A stretch of 32,317 bases of DNA from an uncultured Collinsella sp. (GTDB lineage Bacteria > Actinomycetota > Coriobacteriia > Coriobacteriales > Coriobacteriaceae). Position numbers and translations under genes: made by a program. The notes under the pieces are model-generated. The model was given only the letters and a program-made list of their open reading frames with translations. It had not been told where the DNA came from and ran no database searches. Shown here piece by piece: positions 1 through 7,617 of the stretch (the stretch's first letter is position 1; each line of letters opens with the position of its first letter). The stretch is from positions 1-32,317 of the forward strand of contig CAAETD010000157.1 in NCBI GenBank assembly GCA_900758885.1, given 5' to 3'.

Positions 1-1
1 C

Positions 2-1024
2 ATTGTTGCGCCGCTCACGCGCGAGCTGCGTGCCCTGGTCGAGGGCCTGGCTCCCGAGGACGCCCAGGTGCTGTCCTTCGACTTCTCCATCATGAACTCT
101 TTCGATTACTACACGGGTCTGGTCTTTAAGGCCTATGCCGGCGGCCTGCCCGATCCGGTGGGCTCGGGCGGTCGCTACGACTCCATCTTTACCGGCGCGT
201 TCGGCGACGGCGTCGAGGTGCCGGCGGCGGGCTTCGCCTTTTCGCTCGAGCGCCTGGAGGCCGCGCGCACCTCGGCCGAGGATGCCGCTTCCGATGGTGA
301 CCATGCCGTGGGCCGTGGCGCCGAGGGTCCGCTGTGCATTGCCGTGCCCAAGGGCTCGCTTAAGGCCGACACGCTCGACGTGCTCGAGGCCGCGGGCCTG
401 GACGTCTCCGAGCTGCGCGACCCCGGTCGTCACCTGATTGTGCGCGGCCGCGACACGCGTGCCGGCGAGGGCGCGGTCGGAGATATCGAGTTTGTCATTG
501 TGCGCCCCAGCGACGCGCCTGCCTTTGTGGGCTGCGGCGGCGCCGACTGCGGCATCTGCGGCTGGGACTCGCTTATCGAGGCAGACCTCAACCTACTGCA
601 GCTGGTCGATCTGGGCTACGGCCTGTGCACTTTCATTGAGGCGGAGCCCGCATGGCGCGCCGGTCAGGCCGAGCGCAACTACGTCCGTCGCGGGTCGCTT
701 CGCGTGGCCACCAAATACCCGCGCATCGCGAGCGCCTGGTATGCCGAGCGCGGCGTGAATGCCGACATCGTTTCGCTGCACGGCAATATTGAGCTGGGCC
801 CCATCGTCGGCATGACCGACCGCATCGTGGACATTACCGCCACGGGTGCCACGTTGCGCGACAACGACCTGGTCATCACCGGCCGCATTATGGACTGCAC
901 GGCCCGCTTCTTCGTCAACCCAGGTGCCGCGCGCTTGGATCCGCGCGTTCGCAACCTGGCCGATCGCCTGGCGGCTGCCGTGAAGGACAAGCATTTTGAG
1001 CCCGTCGCGGGCTCGGCACAATAG
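2..1024 (+). CDS. hisG: HisZ-HisG fusion, 5'-truncated by the window edge (ATP phosphoribosyltransferase with its regulatory subunit)
   Basis: The frame is open from base 2, so the gene starts upstream. The first part, to about base 265, is the end of a class II aminoacyl-tRNA-synthetase-like HisZ domain: it shows YYTG, then GGRYD, then a motif-3-like AAGFAFSLERL. After a linker of about 20 residues a second domain begins near base 329 (PLCIAVPKGSL) and runs about 230 residues. It matches short-form HisG, including the phosphoribosyl-pyrophosphate loop near GMTDRIVDITATGATL. HisG condenses ATP with PRPP, the first step of histidine synthesis; short HisG enzymes need HisZ for activity and feedback control. 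No stop codon separates the two parts, so they appear to be one polypeptide. An in-frame GTG at 308 could give free HisG, but it lacks a good ribosome site. The segment GCGGADCGICGW is unusually cysteine-rich for HisG. The fusion is seen; its enzymology is inferred. Confidence 0.88.
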   Translation: MVAPLTRELRALVEGLAPEDAQVLSFDFSIMNSFDYYTGLVFKAYAGGLPDPVGSGGRYDSIFTGAFGDGVEVPAAGFAFSLERLEAARTSAEDAASDGDHAVGRGAEGPLCIAVPKGSLKADTLDVLEAAGLDVSELRDPGRHLIVRGRDTRAGEGAVGDIEFVIVRPSDAPAFVGCGGADCGICGWDSLIEADLNLLQLVDLGYGLCTFIEAEPAWRAGQAERNYVRRGSLRVATKYPRIASAWYAERGVNADIVSLHGNIELGPIVGMTDRIVDITATGATLRDNDLVITGRIMDCTARFFVNPGAARLDPRVRNLADRLAAAVKDKHFEPVAGSAQ

Positions 1025-1069
1025 CGCGAGCGCGCACGGGCGCCCCCATATCCGGGCTGCGGACCGATT

Positions 1070-1096
1070 GGTGCCGCTGCCCGGCATCTCGTTTTT
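1070..1096 (+). terminator. weak terminator- or attenuator-like hairpin between hisG and hisD
   Basis: GGTGCCG (1070-1076) can pair with CGGCATC (1082-1088), with one G-T pair, and TTTTT follows at 1092-1096. It lies in the 105-base gap between hisG and hisD, the longest gap before hisF/hisI. It could reduce read-through into hisD or may be fortuitous in GC-rich DNA. Confidence 0.3.
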
Positions 1097-1129
1097 CAAA
1101 CGCAACCTCAACCGATAGGGGATACCGAT

Positions 1130-2566
1130 ATGAAGACCATCAAGCTTGCTCCCGGTGAGCGCCTCGTTACCAACCAGCTCAACCGCAAGGGCGTGCTGCC
1201 GCAAAACATCGTCGACGCTGCCCGCGATATCGTGGCCAACGTGCGCGCCAACGGCGATGCCGCGGTGCGCGATTATTGTCAGCGTTTTGACGGTGTTGAG
1301 CTGCAGAGTTTTCGCCTACCGCAGGAGCAGATCGATGCCGCGCTCGAAGGCCTCGATCCGGCCTTTGTCGCCGCGCTCGAGAAGGCCGCACGCCAGATTC
1401 GCGAGTTCCACCAGCGCGAGGTCGAGCAGAGTTGGTTTACCACGCGCCCGGACGGCACGATGCTCGGCGTTAAGGTGACCCCGCTTGCCGCTGCCGGCAT
1501 CTACGTGCCGGGCGGTCGCGCGCAGTACCCCTCCACGGTGCTTATGAACGCTATTCCCGCCAAGGTGGCCGGCGTCAAACGCGTGGTCATGGTGACCCCG
1601 CCGCAAAAAGATGGTCTGATCAGCCCGTATACGCTTGCGGCAGCCAAGCTCGGCGGCGTGGACGAGATCTACATGGTGGGCGGCGCCCAGGCCGTGGCCG
1701 CGCTGGCGTACGGTACCGAGACCATTCCGCGCGTCGACAAGATCACCGGCCCGGGCAACGCCTTTGTTGCCGCCGCCAAGCAGATTGTCTCGGGCGACGT
1801 GGGTATCGACATGGTCGCCGGCCCCTCCGAGGTCTGTGTGCTGGCCGATGCTACGGCCAAGCCCATGGTGGTCGCGGCCGACCTGATGGCTCAGGCCGAG
1901 CACGATCCGCTCGCCGCCTGCTATCTGGTGACTTGCGACGAGCAGTTTGCGCGCGAGGTCGAGGCCGGCATTGACATCCTGGTGGCGCAGTCGCCGCGTG
2001 CCGAGATCACGCGCGCCTCGCTCGATAACGAGGGCACCATCGTGGTGGCCGCCGACATGGCCGCCGCCGTCGAGGCCGTGAACACCGTTGCGCCCGAGCA
2101 CCTGGAGCTGCACTGCAAGGATGCGATGGGGCTGCTCGGCGGCATTCGCAACGCCGGCGCCATTTTTGTGGGCGCCTGGAGCTCCGAGCCGCTCGGCGAT
2201 TACGTTGCCGGTCCCAACCACACGCTGCCGACCGGCGGCACGGCCATGTTCTCCAACCCGCTTTCGGTCGAAGAGTTCGTCAAGCGCTCGAGTGTCATTT
2301 GCTATACACCCGAGGGCCTGCTCTCCGACGCTCCCGCCACACAGTGCCTGGCCGAGGCCGAGGGCCTGTGGGCGCACGCGCTTTCCGCCGCTCTCCGTCG
2401 CCGCGTGTTGGAACAGGGCGAGGATGCCGTGAGTGCCGAGTCGCTCGCCGCGGCTGACCTGACCAAGGTTGCCTGGCCGGGCGATACGACCGCGACGGTC
2501 GCCGAGGGTGTGGACCTGGCGGCTGCGGGCGCGGATGGCGTTGGCGCGACCGGCGAGGAGGCCTAA
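1130..2566 (+). CDS. hisD: Histidinol dehydrogenase
   Basis: Zinc enzyme that oxidises histidinol to histidine in two NAD-dependent steps, the last reactions of the pathway. The 478-residue product shows the family landmarks: IYVPGGRAQYPSTVLMNAIP, the GPGN segment, DMVAGPSEV, a QAEHDPLA zinc-ligand region, VAPEHLELHC with the catalytic Glu-His, and AGPNHTLPTGGTA. The ATG at 1130 is preceded by AGGGGATACC, a reasonable ribosome site. The protein is longer than the usual roughly 430 residues because of an Ala/Gly/Asp-rich tail of about 40 residues that looks disordered. The hisC ribosome site lies inside the codons for this tail, so the two genes are probably translationally coupled. Identification is firm; a role for the tail is unknown. 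Confidence 0.97.
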   Translation: MKTIKLAPGERLVTNQLNRKGVLPQNIVDAARDIVANVRANGDAAVRDYCQRFDGVELQSFRLPQEQIDAALEGLDPAFVAALEKAARQIREFHQREVEQSWFTTRPDGTMLGVKVTPLAAAGIYVPGGRAQYPSTVLMNAIPAKVAGVKRVVMVTPPQKDGLISPYTLAAAKLGGVDEIYMVGGAQAVAALAYGTETIPRVDKITGPGNAFVAAAKQIVSGDVGIDMVAGPSEVCVLADATAKPMVVAADLMAQAEHDPLAACYLVTCDEQFAREVEAGIDILVAQSPRAEITRASLDNEGTIVVAADMAAAVEAVNTVAPEHLELHCKDAMGLLGGIRNAGAIFVGAWSSEPLGDYVAGPNHTLPTGGTAMFSNPLSVEEFVKRSSVICYTPEGLLSDAPATQCLAEAEGLWAHALSAALRRRVLEQGEDAVSAESLAAADLTKVAWPGDTTATVAEGVDLAAAGADGVGATGEEA

Positions 2567-2567
2567 T

Positions 2568-3683
2568 ATGGCCGAGCTGACGCCCCGCATGAAGGAGCTC
2601 GTCCAGCCCTACTTGGCCGGTATTGAGCCCTACGATCCTAACTTTACGCCCACGCGCATCAACCTTTCGGCCAACGAGAACACCTATCCCGTGCCGGCCG
2701 GCGTGCGCGAGGCGATCGACGCGGCCCTGGCTGCTACACCGCTCAACCGCTATCCCGACCCCATGTCGAACGACCTGCGCGACGAGCTTGCTGCCCGGCA
2801 TGGCGTGATGCGCGAGAACATCTGCGTGGGAAACGGCGGCGACGAGCTGCTCTATAACTATCTGCTGGCGTTTGGCGGCGCGGGGAGGACCCTGCTCAAC
2901 TGTCCGCCGTGCTTTAGCGAGTACGCGTTCTTTGCGTCGCTCTGTCAGATCGAGGTGTGCGACGTGTGGCGCGATCCGGCGACCTTTGAGCTCGACCAAG
3001 CTGCTGTGCTCGCGGCCGCGCCCGAGTGCAACCTGGCAATCGTGACCTCGCCCAACAATCCCACGGGTGATGTGGCTCCGCTCGACTTTGTCGCGGCCCT
3101 GTGCGATGCGTGCCCCGGCATGGTCATGGTCGACGAGGCCTACGTTGAGTTTGCTGACGATTCGTTTGGCGCGGCCACCACGGCGCAGGGGCTTATTGCC
3201 GAGCATTCCAACCTGGTGATTCTGCATACGCTGTCCAAGGCGTTCGGCGCCGCCGGCATGCGCCTGGGCTACATGATCGCGACGCCCGAGGTCATCGACG
3301 TGTTCGCGGCGATTCGCCAGATCTATTCGGTCAACGTGCTGAGCCAGGCGGCGGCACTTGCCTGCGTGCGTGCCCGTGATGCCTATGCGCCTGTGGTGGC
3401 GCAGGTCGCATCCGAGCGCGAGCGCGAGCTGGCCGCCCTGCGCGCGATGGCTGCCGAGGGCCTGCCCGTGGAGGCGTGGCCGAGCGCGGCGAACTTTGTG
3501 CTCGTACGCACGCCGCACGCCACGCGCGTGCGCGAGCGTCTGCGCGATGAGTATTCGATTTTGGTGCGCGACTTTAGCTATGCGCCGGGCCTTGCGGACT
3601 GTCTGCGCATTACCGTGGGTACCCCGCAGGAAAACGATGAGGTGCTGGCTGCGTTTGCCGCGCTGGTGAAGGAGGAGATGTAG
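2568..3683 (+). CDS. hisC: Histidinol-phosphate aminotransferase
   Basis: PLP-dependent class I/II aminotransferase that transfers an amino group from glutamate to imidazole-acetol phosphate. The 371-residue product has NLSANENTYPVP near the N terminus, NRYPDP, the SPNNPTG substrate loop, VDEAYVEF with the cofactor-binding Asp/Tyr, and HTLSKAFGAAGMRLGY, where the Lys forms the Schiff base. The frame is open further upstream, but the ATG at 2568 is chosen because GGAGG in the end of hisD precedes it and the protein then has normal length. It starts one base after the hisD stop, and its own stop abuts the hisB start, so it sits in the middle of a tightly coupled operon. Confidence 0.97.
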   Translation: MAELTPRMKELVQPYLAGIEPYDPNFTPTRINLSANENTYPVPAGVREAIDAALAATPLNRYPDPMSNDLRDELAARHGVMRENICVGNGGDELLYNYLLAFGGAGRTLLNCPPCFSEYAFFASLCQIEVCDVWRDPATFELDQAAVLAAAPECNLAIVTSPNNPTGDVAPLDFVAALCDACPGMVMVDEAYVEFADDSFGAATTAQGLIAEHSNLVILHTLSKAFGAAGMRLGYMIATPEVIDVFAAIRQIYSVNVLSQAAALACVRARDAYAPVVAQVASERERELAALRAMAAEGLPVEAWPSAANFVLVRTPHATRVRERLRDEYSILVRDFSYAPGLADCLRITVGTPQENDEVLAAFAALVKEEM

Positions 3684-4271
3684 ATGGGCCGCTATGCCGA
3701 GGTAACCCGCAAGACGGGCGAGACCGACATTGTCGTAAAGCTCGACCTGGACGGATCTGGCGTGTGCGATATCTCGACCGGCGTGCCGTTTTTCGACCAC
3801 ATGCTCAACGCTTTTGGCCGCCATGGCCTGTTCGATTTGACGGTGCACGCGGTGGGCGACGTCGAGGTCGATGCGCATCATACCGTCGAGGACACGGGCA
3901 TTGTGCTGGGCGAGGCGTTTTGCCAGGCGCTGGGCGACAAGGCGGGCATTACGCGCTTTGCCGACGCGGCGATCGCCATGGACGAGACGCTCGTGATGGC
4001 CGCCGTGGATATCTCGGGCCGTGGGCAGGCCTATTGCGAGCTGCCCGTGCCGACCGAGCGCGTGGGCAGCTTTGATACCGAGCTGGCCGTCGAGTTCTTC
4101 TATGCCTTTGCACGCGATGCCAAGCTCACGCTGCACGTGCGCGAGCTGGCGGGCGGCAACTCGCACCACATTATCGAGGCCGCCTTTAAGGCCGTGGGCC
4201 GCACGATGCGTCACGCCTGCGAGCTCGATCCCCACGTGCAGGGCATCCCCAGCACCAAGGGCTCGCTGTAA
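3684..4271 (+). CDS. hisB: Imidazoleglycerol-phosphate dehydratase
   Basis: Manganese enzyme that dehydrates imidazole-glycerol phosphate to imidazole-acetol phosphate. The 195-residue product is the monofunctional form, without the phosphatase domain fused in enterobacteria. This fits the separate PHP phosphatase at 7647-8558. It contains both metal-binding His clusters: FFDHMLNAFGRHG with HHTVEDTGI, and ELAGGNSHHIIEAAFKAVGR. The ATG follows directly on the hisC stop codon, and GGAGGAG in the hisC tail serves as ribosome site. A 78-base gap with a stable hairpin follows before hisH. Confidence 0.97.
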   Translation: MGRYAEVTRKTGETDIVVKLDLDGSGVCDISTGVPFFDHMLNAFGRHGLFDLTVHAVGDVEVDAHHTVEDTGIVLGEAFCQALGDKAGITRFADAAIAMDETLVMAAVDISGRGQAYCELPVPTERVGSFDTELAVEFFYAFARDAKLTLHVRELAGGNSHHIIEAAFKAVGRTMRHACELDPHVQGIPSTKGSL

Positions 4272-4284
4272 CCGTCACAAGGGT

Positions 4285-4325
4285 AAAACCACCACGAAGG
4301 TGCCTGTCCCCTTTGCGGTGGTTTT
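4285..4325 (+). repeat. Inverted-repeat hairpin with a GGGGACAGGCACC-type core, between hisB and hisH
   Basis: Arms of 16 bases (4285-4300 and 4310-4325) pair with only a couple of imperfect positions around a nine-base loop. The outer part is AAAACCACC pairing with GGTGGTTTT. On the minus strand the centre reads GGGGACAGGCACC, a core shared with other intergenic elements of this window. It ends 25 bases before the hisH start and has no terminator T-run beyond the arm, so it may modulate transcription or mRNA stability inside the operon. Confidence 0.6.
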
Positions 4326-4349
4326 GGATGATGAGAAGTGGAGGGTCGC

Positions 4350-5051
4350 GTGGGCGAACCGAAGATTGTGGTGGTCGACTACCACAAGGGCAACTTGTCG
4401 AGCGTCGTGCGCGGGCTTGCGCGCGCCGGTGCCGCCGCCTGCACGTCGGACGATCCGGAGCAGATCCGCAACGCCGACGGCCTGGTCATCCCGGGCGTGG
4501 GCGCGTTCTATGACGCGATCGCCTTTATGCGCCAGAGCGGCGAGGGGGTGGCCGTGCTCGATGCCGTTGCCGCCGGAACTCCGCTTCTCGGCATCTGCCT
4601 GGGCCTCCAGCTATTTTTTGAGCGCGGCAACGAGGGCGTGCCGGCGGACGAGGGCACGGTCGCGGACGGAAACGCTCCCAAGCAGGCTGACGGTCCCTGG
4701 GTCGATGGCCTGGGCATCATGCGTGGCTCGTGCACGCACCTGGAGTCGAGCCGTCTGAAGGTCCCGCACGTGGGCTGGGACCAGGTGCACATGACGCCCG
4801 CCGGTGCGGCCGATTCGTTGCTTGCCGGTTTTGCCGAGGGCGCCAACATGTATTTCACTCACAGCTACGCGGTGGCCGACGACGTCGATGCCGCCGATGT
4901 GTTGGCACGCACGCACTATACACGGAGCTTCCCGTGCATCGTGCGCCATGGCAACGTGTGGGGCTGCCAGTTCCATCCCGAGAAATCCTCCGCGCTGGGT
5001 CAGTGCATCCTTAAGAACTTCGTCAGCATCGCCGAGGAGGTTGGCCGATGA
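4350..5051 (+). CDS. hisH: Imidazole glycerol phosphate synthase, glutaminase subunit
   Basis: Class I glutamine amidotransferase that feeds ammonia from glutamine to HisF. The product has the nucleophile elbow GICLGLQ with the catalytic Cys, and the His-Glu pair in CQFHPEKSSALG; HSYAV is also typical. I choose GTG at 4350 (233 residues, starting VGEPKIVVVDYHKGN) because GGAGG lies five bases upstream. A second in-frame GTG at 4338 has only a weak ribosome site. The last codons overlap the hisA start as ATGA, so the two are translationally coupled. There is an insertion-like acidic stretch after the elbow (about 4640-4690) that many HisH proteins lack. Confidence 0.95.
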   Translation: MGEPKIVVVDYHKGNLSSVVRGLARAGAAACTSDDPEQIRNADGLVIPGVGAFYDAIAFMRQSGEGVAVLDAVAAGTPLLGICLGLQLFFERGNEGVPADEGTVADGNAPKQADGPWVDGLGIMRGSCTHLESSRLKVPHVGWDQVHMTPAGAADSLLAGFAEGANMYFTHSYAVADDVDAADVLARTHYTRSFPCIVRHGNVWGCQFHPEKSSALGQCILKNFVSIAEEVGR

Positions 5052-5791
5052 TTCTGTTTCCCGCAATCGATCTGATCGGCGGCAAGGTCGTGCGCCTGGA
5101 GCGCGGCGACCGCAGCCGCTGCAAGGTATATTCCGACGACCCCGTGGCCGTCGCCCGCTCGTTTGCCGAGCAGGGCGCAAGCTGGGTGCACGTCGTCGAC
5201 CTGTCCGCTGCCTTTGGCGAGGACGAGGACATGTGCGCTGCCAACTCAGCGGCGATTAAGGCCATCTGCGGCGTCGACGGTCTGTCCGTGGACGTGGGCG
5301 GCGGCGTCCGCTCGCTCGCGCGTATTGACGAGTTGGCCGGCTACGGTGCGCGCCGCATCGCGCTGGGCACCGTGCTGGTGACCGAGCCGGGATTTGCCGA
5401 GGTGGCAGCCAAAGGTTTTGGCGAGCTGCTGGTGGCTGACATTGCCGCACGCGACGGCCAGGTCAAGGTGAACGGCTGGCGCGACGGCGCGGGCGTGGTG
5501 CTCGACGATGCCGTGGCACAGCTTTCCGAGCTGGGCTTTAAGCATCTGGTGTATACCGACATCGCGCGCGATGGCATGCGGACGGGCATCGATGTGGCGG
5601 CATATCGCCATGTGGTCGAGGTCGCGGGCTTTCCCGTCGTAGCTTCGGGCGGTATCTCGACGCTCGACGACATCCGCGCGCTGACCGCGGTGGGTGAGGG
5701 CGCGATTGAAGGCGCCATTACCGGCCGTGCGCTCTACGAGGGAAACTTTACGCTGGCCCAGGCGCTGGCCGCCGCCCGAGGGGAGGAGTAG
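5048..5791 (+). CDS. hisA: ProFAR isomerase (HisA)
   Basis: TIM-barrel enzyme that converts ProFAR to PRFAR by an Amadori rearrangement. The 247-residue product opens with ILFPAIDLIGGKVVRL, containing the first catalytic Asp, and carries the second in VYTDIARDGMRTG. The phosphate-binding turns DVGGGVRS and VASGGIST are present. It overlaps hisH by four bases and ends three bases before hisF, as expected for subunits made together. No PriA-type (trpF-replacing) assignment can be made from sequence reading alone. Confidence 0.97.
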   Translation: MILFPAIDLIGGKVVRLERGDRSRCKVYSDDPVAVARSFAEQGASWVHVVDLSAAFGEDEDMCAANSAAIKAICGVDGLSVDVGGGVRSLARIDELAGYGARRIALGTVLVTEPGFAEVAAKGFGELLVADIAARDGQVKVNGWRDGAGVVLDDAVAQLSELGFKHLVYTDIARDGMRTGIDVAAYRHVVEVAGFPVVASGGISTLDDIRALTAVGEGAIEGAITGRALYEGNFTLAQALAAARGEE

Positions 5792-5794
5792 CCC

Positions 5795-6577
5795 ATGCTT
5801 ACCAAGCGCGTGATTCCCTGTCTGGATGTTAAGGACGGCCGCGTGGTCAAGGGCGTCAACTTTGTGAGCCTGCGCGATGCGGGCGACCCGGTGGAGCTGG
5901 CCCGCGCCTACGACCGCGAGGGCGCGGACGAGGTCGTTTTCCTGGACATTACCGCGACGAGCGACAACCGTGCGACGACCATCGAGATGGCGGCGCATGC
6001 TGCCGAGGAGCTGGCAATTCCCTATACCGTGGGCGGCGGCTTTCGCGACCTGGCGGGCATGCGCACCATGGTTGCCGCCGGTGCCGACAAGGTGTCGCTC
6101 AACTCGGCGGCCGTGCGCGACCCGTCGCTGATTAGCCAGGCCGCCGCGGCGTTTGGCAGCCAGGCCGTGGTCGTGGCGATTGATGCCAAGCGCGTGGGGC
6201 TGCCCGGGGAGCCGGGCGCCGATAAGTGGGAGGTCTTCACGGCGGGCGGTCGCAACGCCACGGGTATCGATGCGGTGGCATGGGCCGAGGAGGCGGCTCG
6301 TCGCGGCGCCGGCGAGATCCTGCTCACCAGTATGGACCGTGACGGCACCAAGGCTGGCTTCGACCTGGCACTCACTCGCGCCGTGGCGCGCGCGGTGCCG
6401 ATTCCCGTCATCGCGAGCGGCGGCGTGGGCACGCTCGAGCATTTTGCCGAGGGCGTGATCGAGGGCGAGGCCGATGCCGTGCTGGCAGCAAGCGTCTTTC
6501 ACTTTGGAACCTTCAGCATTCGCGAAGTCAAAGAGTATATGGCTTCTCAAGGTATTCCTGTGAGGCTGGACTTCTAA
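5795..6577 (+). CDS. hisF: Imidazole glycerol phosphate synthase, cyclase subunit
   Basis: TIM-barrel cyclase that uses ammonia from HisH to make imidazole-glycerol phosphate and AICAR. The 260-residue product starts LTKRVIPCLDVKDGRVVKG with the first catalytic Asp and has the second near VVVAIDAKRV. The phosphate loops VGGGFRD and IASGGVG and the segment LTSMDRDGTKAG are present. The ribosome site GGGGAGGAG is in the end of hisA. The by-product AICAR is the substrate of PurH, which is encoded at 26206-27813 of the same window. Confidence 0.97.
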   Translation: MLTKRVIPCLDVKDGRVVKGVNFVSLRDAGDPVELARAYDREGADEVVFLDITATSDNRATTIEMAAHAAEELAIPYTVGGGFRDLAGMRTMVAAGADKVSLNSAAVRDPSLISQAAAAFGSQAVVVAIDAKRVGLPGEPGADKWEVFTAGGRNATGIDAVAWAEEAARRGAGEILLTSMDRDGTKAGFDLALTRAVARAVPIPVIASGGVGTLEHFAEGVIEGEADAVLAASVFHFGTFSIREVKEYMASQGIPVRLDF

Positions 6578-6586
6578 TGCTGCGGC

Positions 6587-6680
6587 TTGTCCAGGCACCG
6601 CATCTTGCCGCTCAAACCGTCGCTCGCGTACCAAAGTACGCGTCGCTCCTCTTTCGCGACAACCTGCGGCACCTGGACAA
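6587..6680 (+). repeat. Nested inverted-repeat element between hisF and hisI
   Basis: TTGTCCAGG (6587-6595) pairs with CCTGGACAA (6672-6680), and the pairing continues inward with CCGCA (6598-6602) and TGCGG (6665-6669). At the centre CGCGTAC (6625-6631) and GTACGCG (6636-6642) form a perfect hairpin with loop CAAA. The 94-base unit is self-contained and separates two genes of an operon that is otherwise tightly packed. This suggests an inserted repeat rather than a needed spacer. No second copy is visible in the window. Confidence 0.6.
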
Positions 6681-6718
6681 CCCTCGCCGACCTGCGAAGT
6701 TTGAATTTGGGGAGAGAA

Positions 6719-7060
6719 ATGGAAGAAATTACTACTCCAGCGGATCTTAAATACGACGCACGCGGGCTGATTCCCTGTGTGGTTCAGCAATTTGACACCG
6801 GTGAGGTGCTTATGGTTGCTTGGATGAACGAGGAATCGGTGGGGCTGACGCTCAAGACCGGGACCACGTGGTTTTGGAGTCGCAGCCGCCAGGAGCTCTG
6901 GAACAAGGGCGCGACGAGCGGCAATATGCAGGAGGTTAAGGAACTCTGGGCCGACTGTGATAGCGATACGCTACTGGTTAAGGTTGACTCTCCGGGCCCG
7001 GCCTGCCATACCGGCAACCGTACCTGCTTCTTTAAGCGCGTGGAAGGGGGTGTGCGATGA
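6719..7060 (+). CDS. hisI: Phosphoribosyl-AMP cyclohydrolase
   Basis: Opens the adenine ring of phosphoribosyl-AMP, the third step of histidine synthesis. The 113-residue product is the cyclohydrolase alone, not fused to HisE. It shows WFWSRSRQELWNKGATSGN, the metal site DCDSDTLL, and GPACHTGNRTCF with the zinc-binding Cys residues. The frame is open back to 6587 through the inverted-repeat element, but ATG at 6719 is chosen for its GGGGAGAG ribosome site and normal length. It overlaps the next gene by four bases (ATGA). Confidence 0.95.
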   Translation: MEEITTPADLKYDARGLIPCVVQQFDTGEVLMVAWMNEESVGLTLKTGTTWFWSRSRQELWNKGATSGNMQEVKELWADCDSDTLLVKVDSPGPACHTGNRTCFFKRVEGGVR

Positions 7061-7284
7061 AAGTCGTGACGCCGTTCGAGGTCGCCGACTGCAACACCGA
7101 GCTCCTCCGCGCGGGCGTGCCATGCCACGTGCACCTGACTGATGCCTGCGGGGCGCAGTCGCTTTGGCTCGAGGCCGAGAAGGAAAGGCTCGATGAGGCC
7201 CATGCCGTCATCGTCGAGTTCTTTGAGAAAAAGGGCGCAAAGCCTCGGTTCGATGAGACCGGTACCTACTTTACGCTGCAGTAA
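7057..7284 (+). CDS. Small unknown protein encoded between hisI and hisE
   Basis: A 75-residue product starting MKVVTPFEVADCNTELL and ending TGTYFTLQ. It has no signal peptide, membrane segment or recognised catalytic motif. The visible marks are a CHVHLTDACGAQSLWLEAE segment with two cysteines and an amphipathic stretch rich in Glu/Lys/Arg. It overlaps hisI by four bases and ends 15 bases before hisE, so it is made together with the enzymes of steps two and three. I recall small coriobacterial proteins that databases name after a similar RDAC motif, but cannot confirm membership here. A partner or chaperone of HisI/HisE is a guess from context only. Confidence 0.75.
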   Translation: MKVVTPFEVADCNTELLRAGVPCHVHLTDACGAQSLWLEAEKERLDEAHAVIVEFFEKKGAKPRFDETGTYFTLQ

Positions 7285-7299
7285 CGAGAGGAAATAACC

Positions 7300-7617
7300 A
7301 TGGGAGTCAGAACAGCTAACGTGCAGCCGGGAAATATCGGTGAGACACTGACGGGGCTGGCCGAGGTGATTCATGGCCGTCGCGACGCGTCGCCGCAGGA
7401 GAGCTATACCGCGCGTCTGTTGACCGACGTCGAGGATGAGCTGCTCAAGAAGCTTGCCGAGGAGGCGAGCGAGGTGATCATGGCCTGCAAGGATAACGAC
7501 CACGACCACATTCGTTACGAGGCTGGCGACCTGATCTACCACTTGCTCGTGACGCTCGAGCGCTACGGCATCACCCTCGACGAGCTGGCCGGCGAACTCA
7601 ACGCTCGCCGCCACTAG
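7300..7617 (+). CDS. hisE: Phosphoribosyl-ATP pyrophosphohydrolase
   Basis: Removes pyrophosphate from phosphoribosyl-ATP, the second step of histidine synthesis. The 105-residue all-helical product belongs to the MazG-like nucleotide pyrophosphohydrolase fold. It shows KKLAEEASEVIMA and YEAGDLIYHLLV, which carry the Glu/Asp metal ligands. A GAGAGGAAA ribosome site precedes the ATG. It is the last plus-strand gene of the his operon; the stop codon TAG is part of a repeated element (7614-7646). Confidence 0.95.
   Translation: MGVRTANVQPGNIGETLTGLAEVIHGRRDASPQESYTARLLTDVEDELLKKLAEEASEVIMACKDNDHDHIRYEAGDLIYHLLVTLERYGITLDELAGELNARRH

Noticed and set aside
2295..4235. Long minus-strand open frame (646 codons) opposite hisD-hisC-hisB
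   Set aside because: It is antisense to three certain genes; the translation is rich in Arg, His and Gly with no family motif, as expected from GC-rich codon bias on the other strand.
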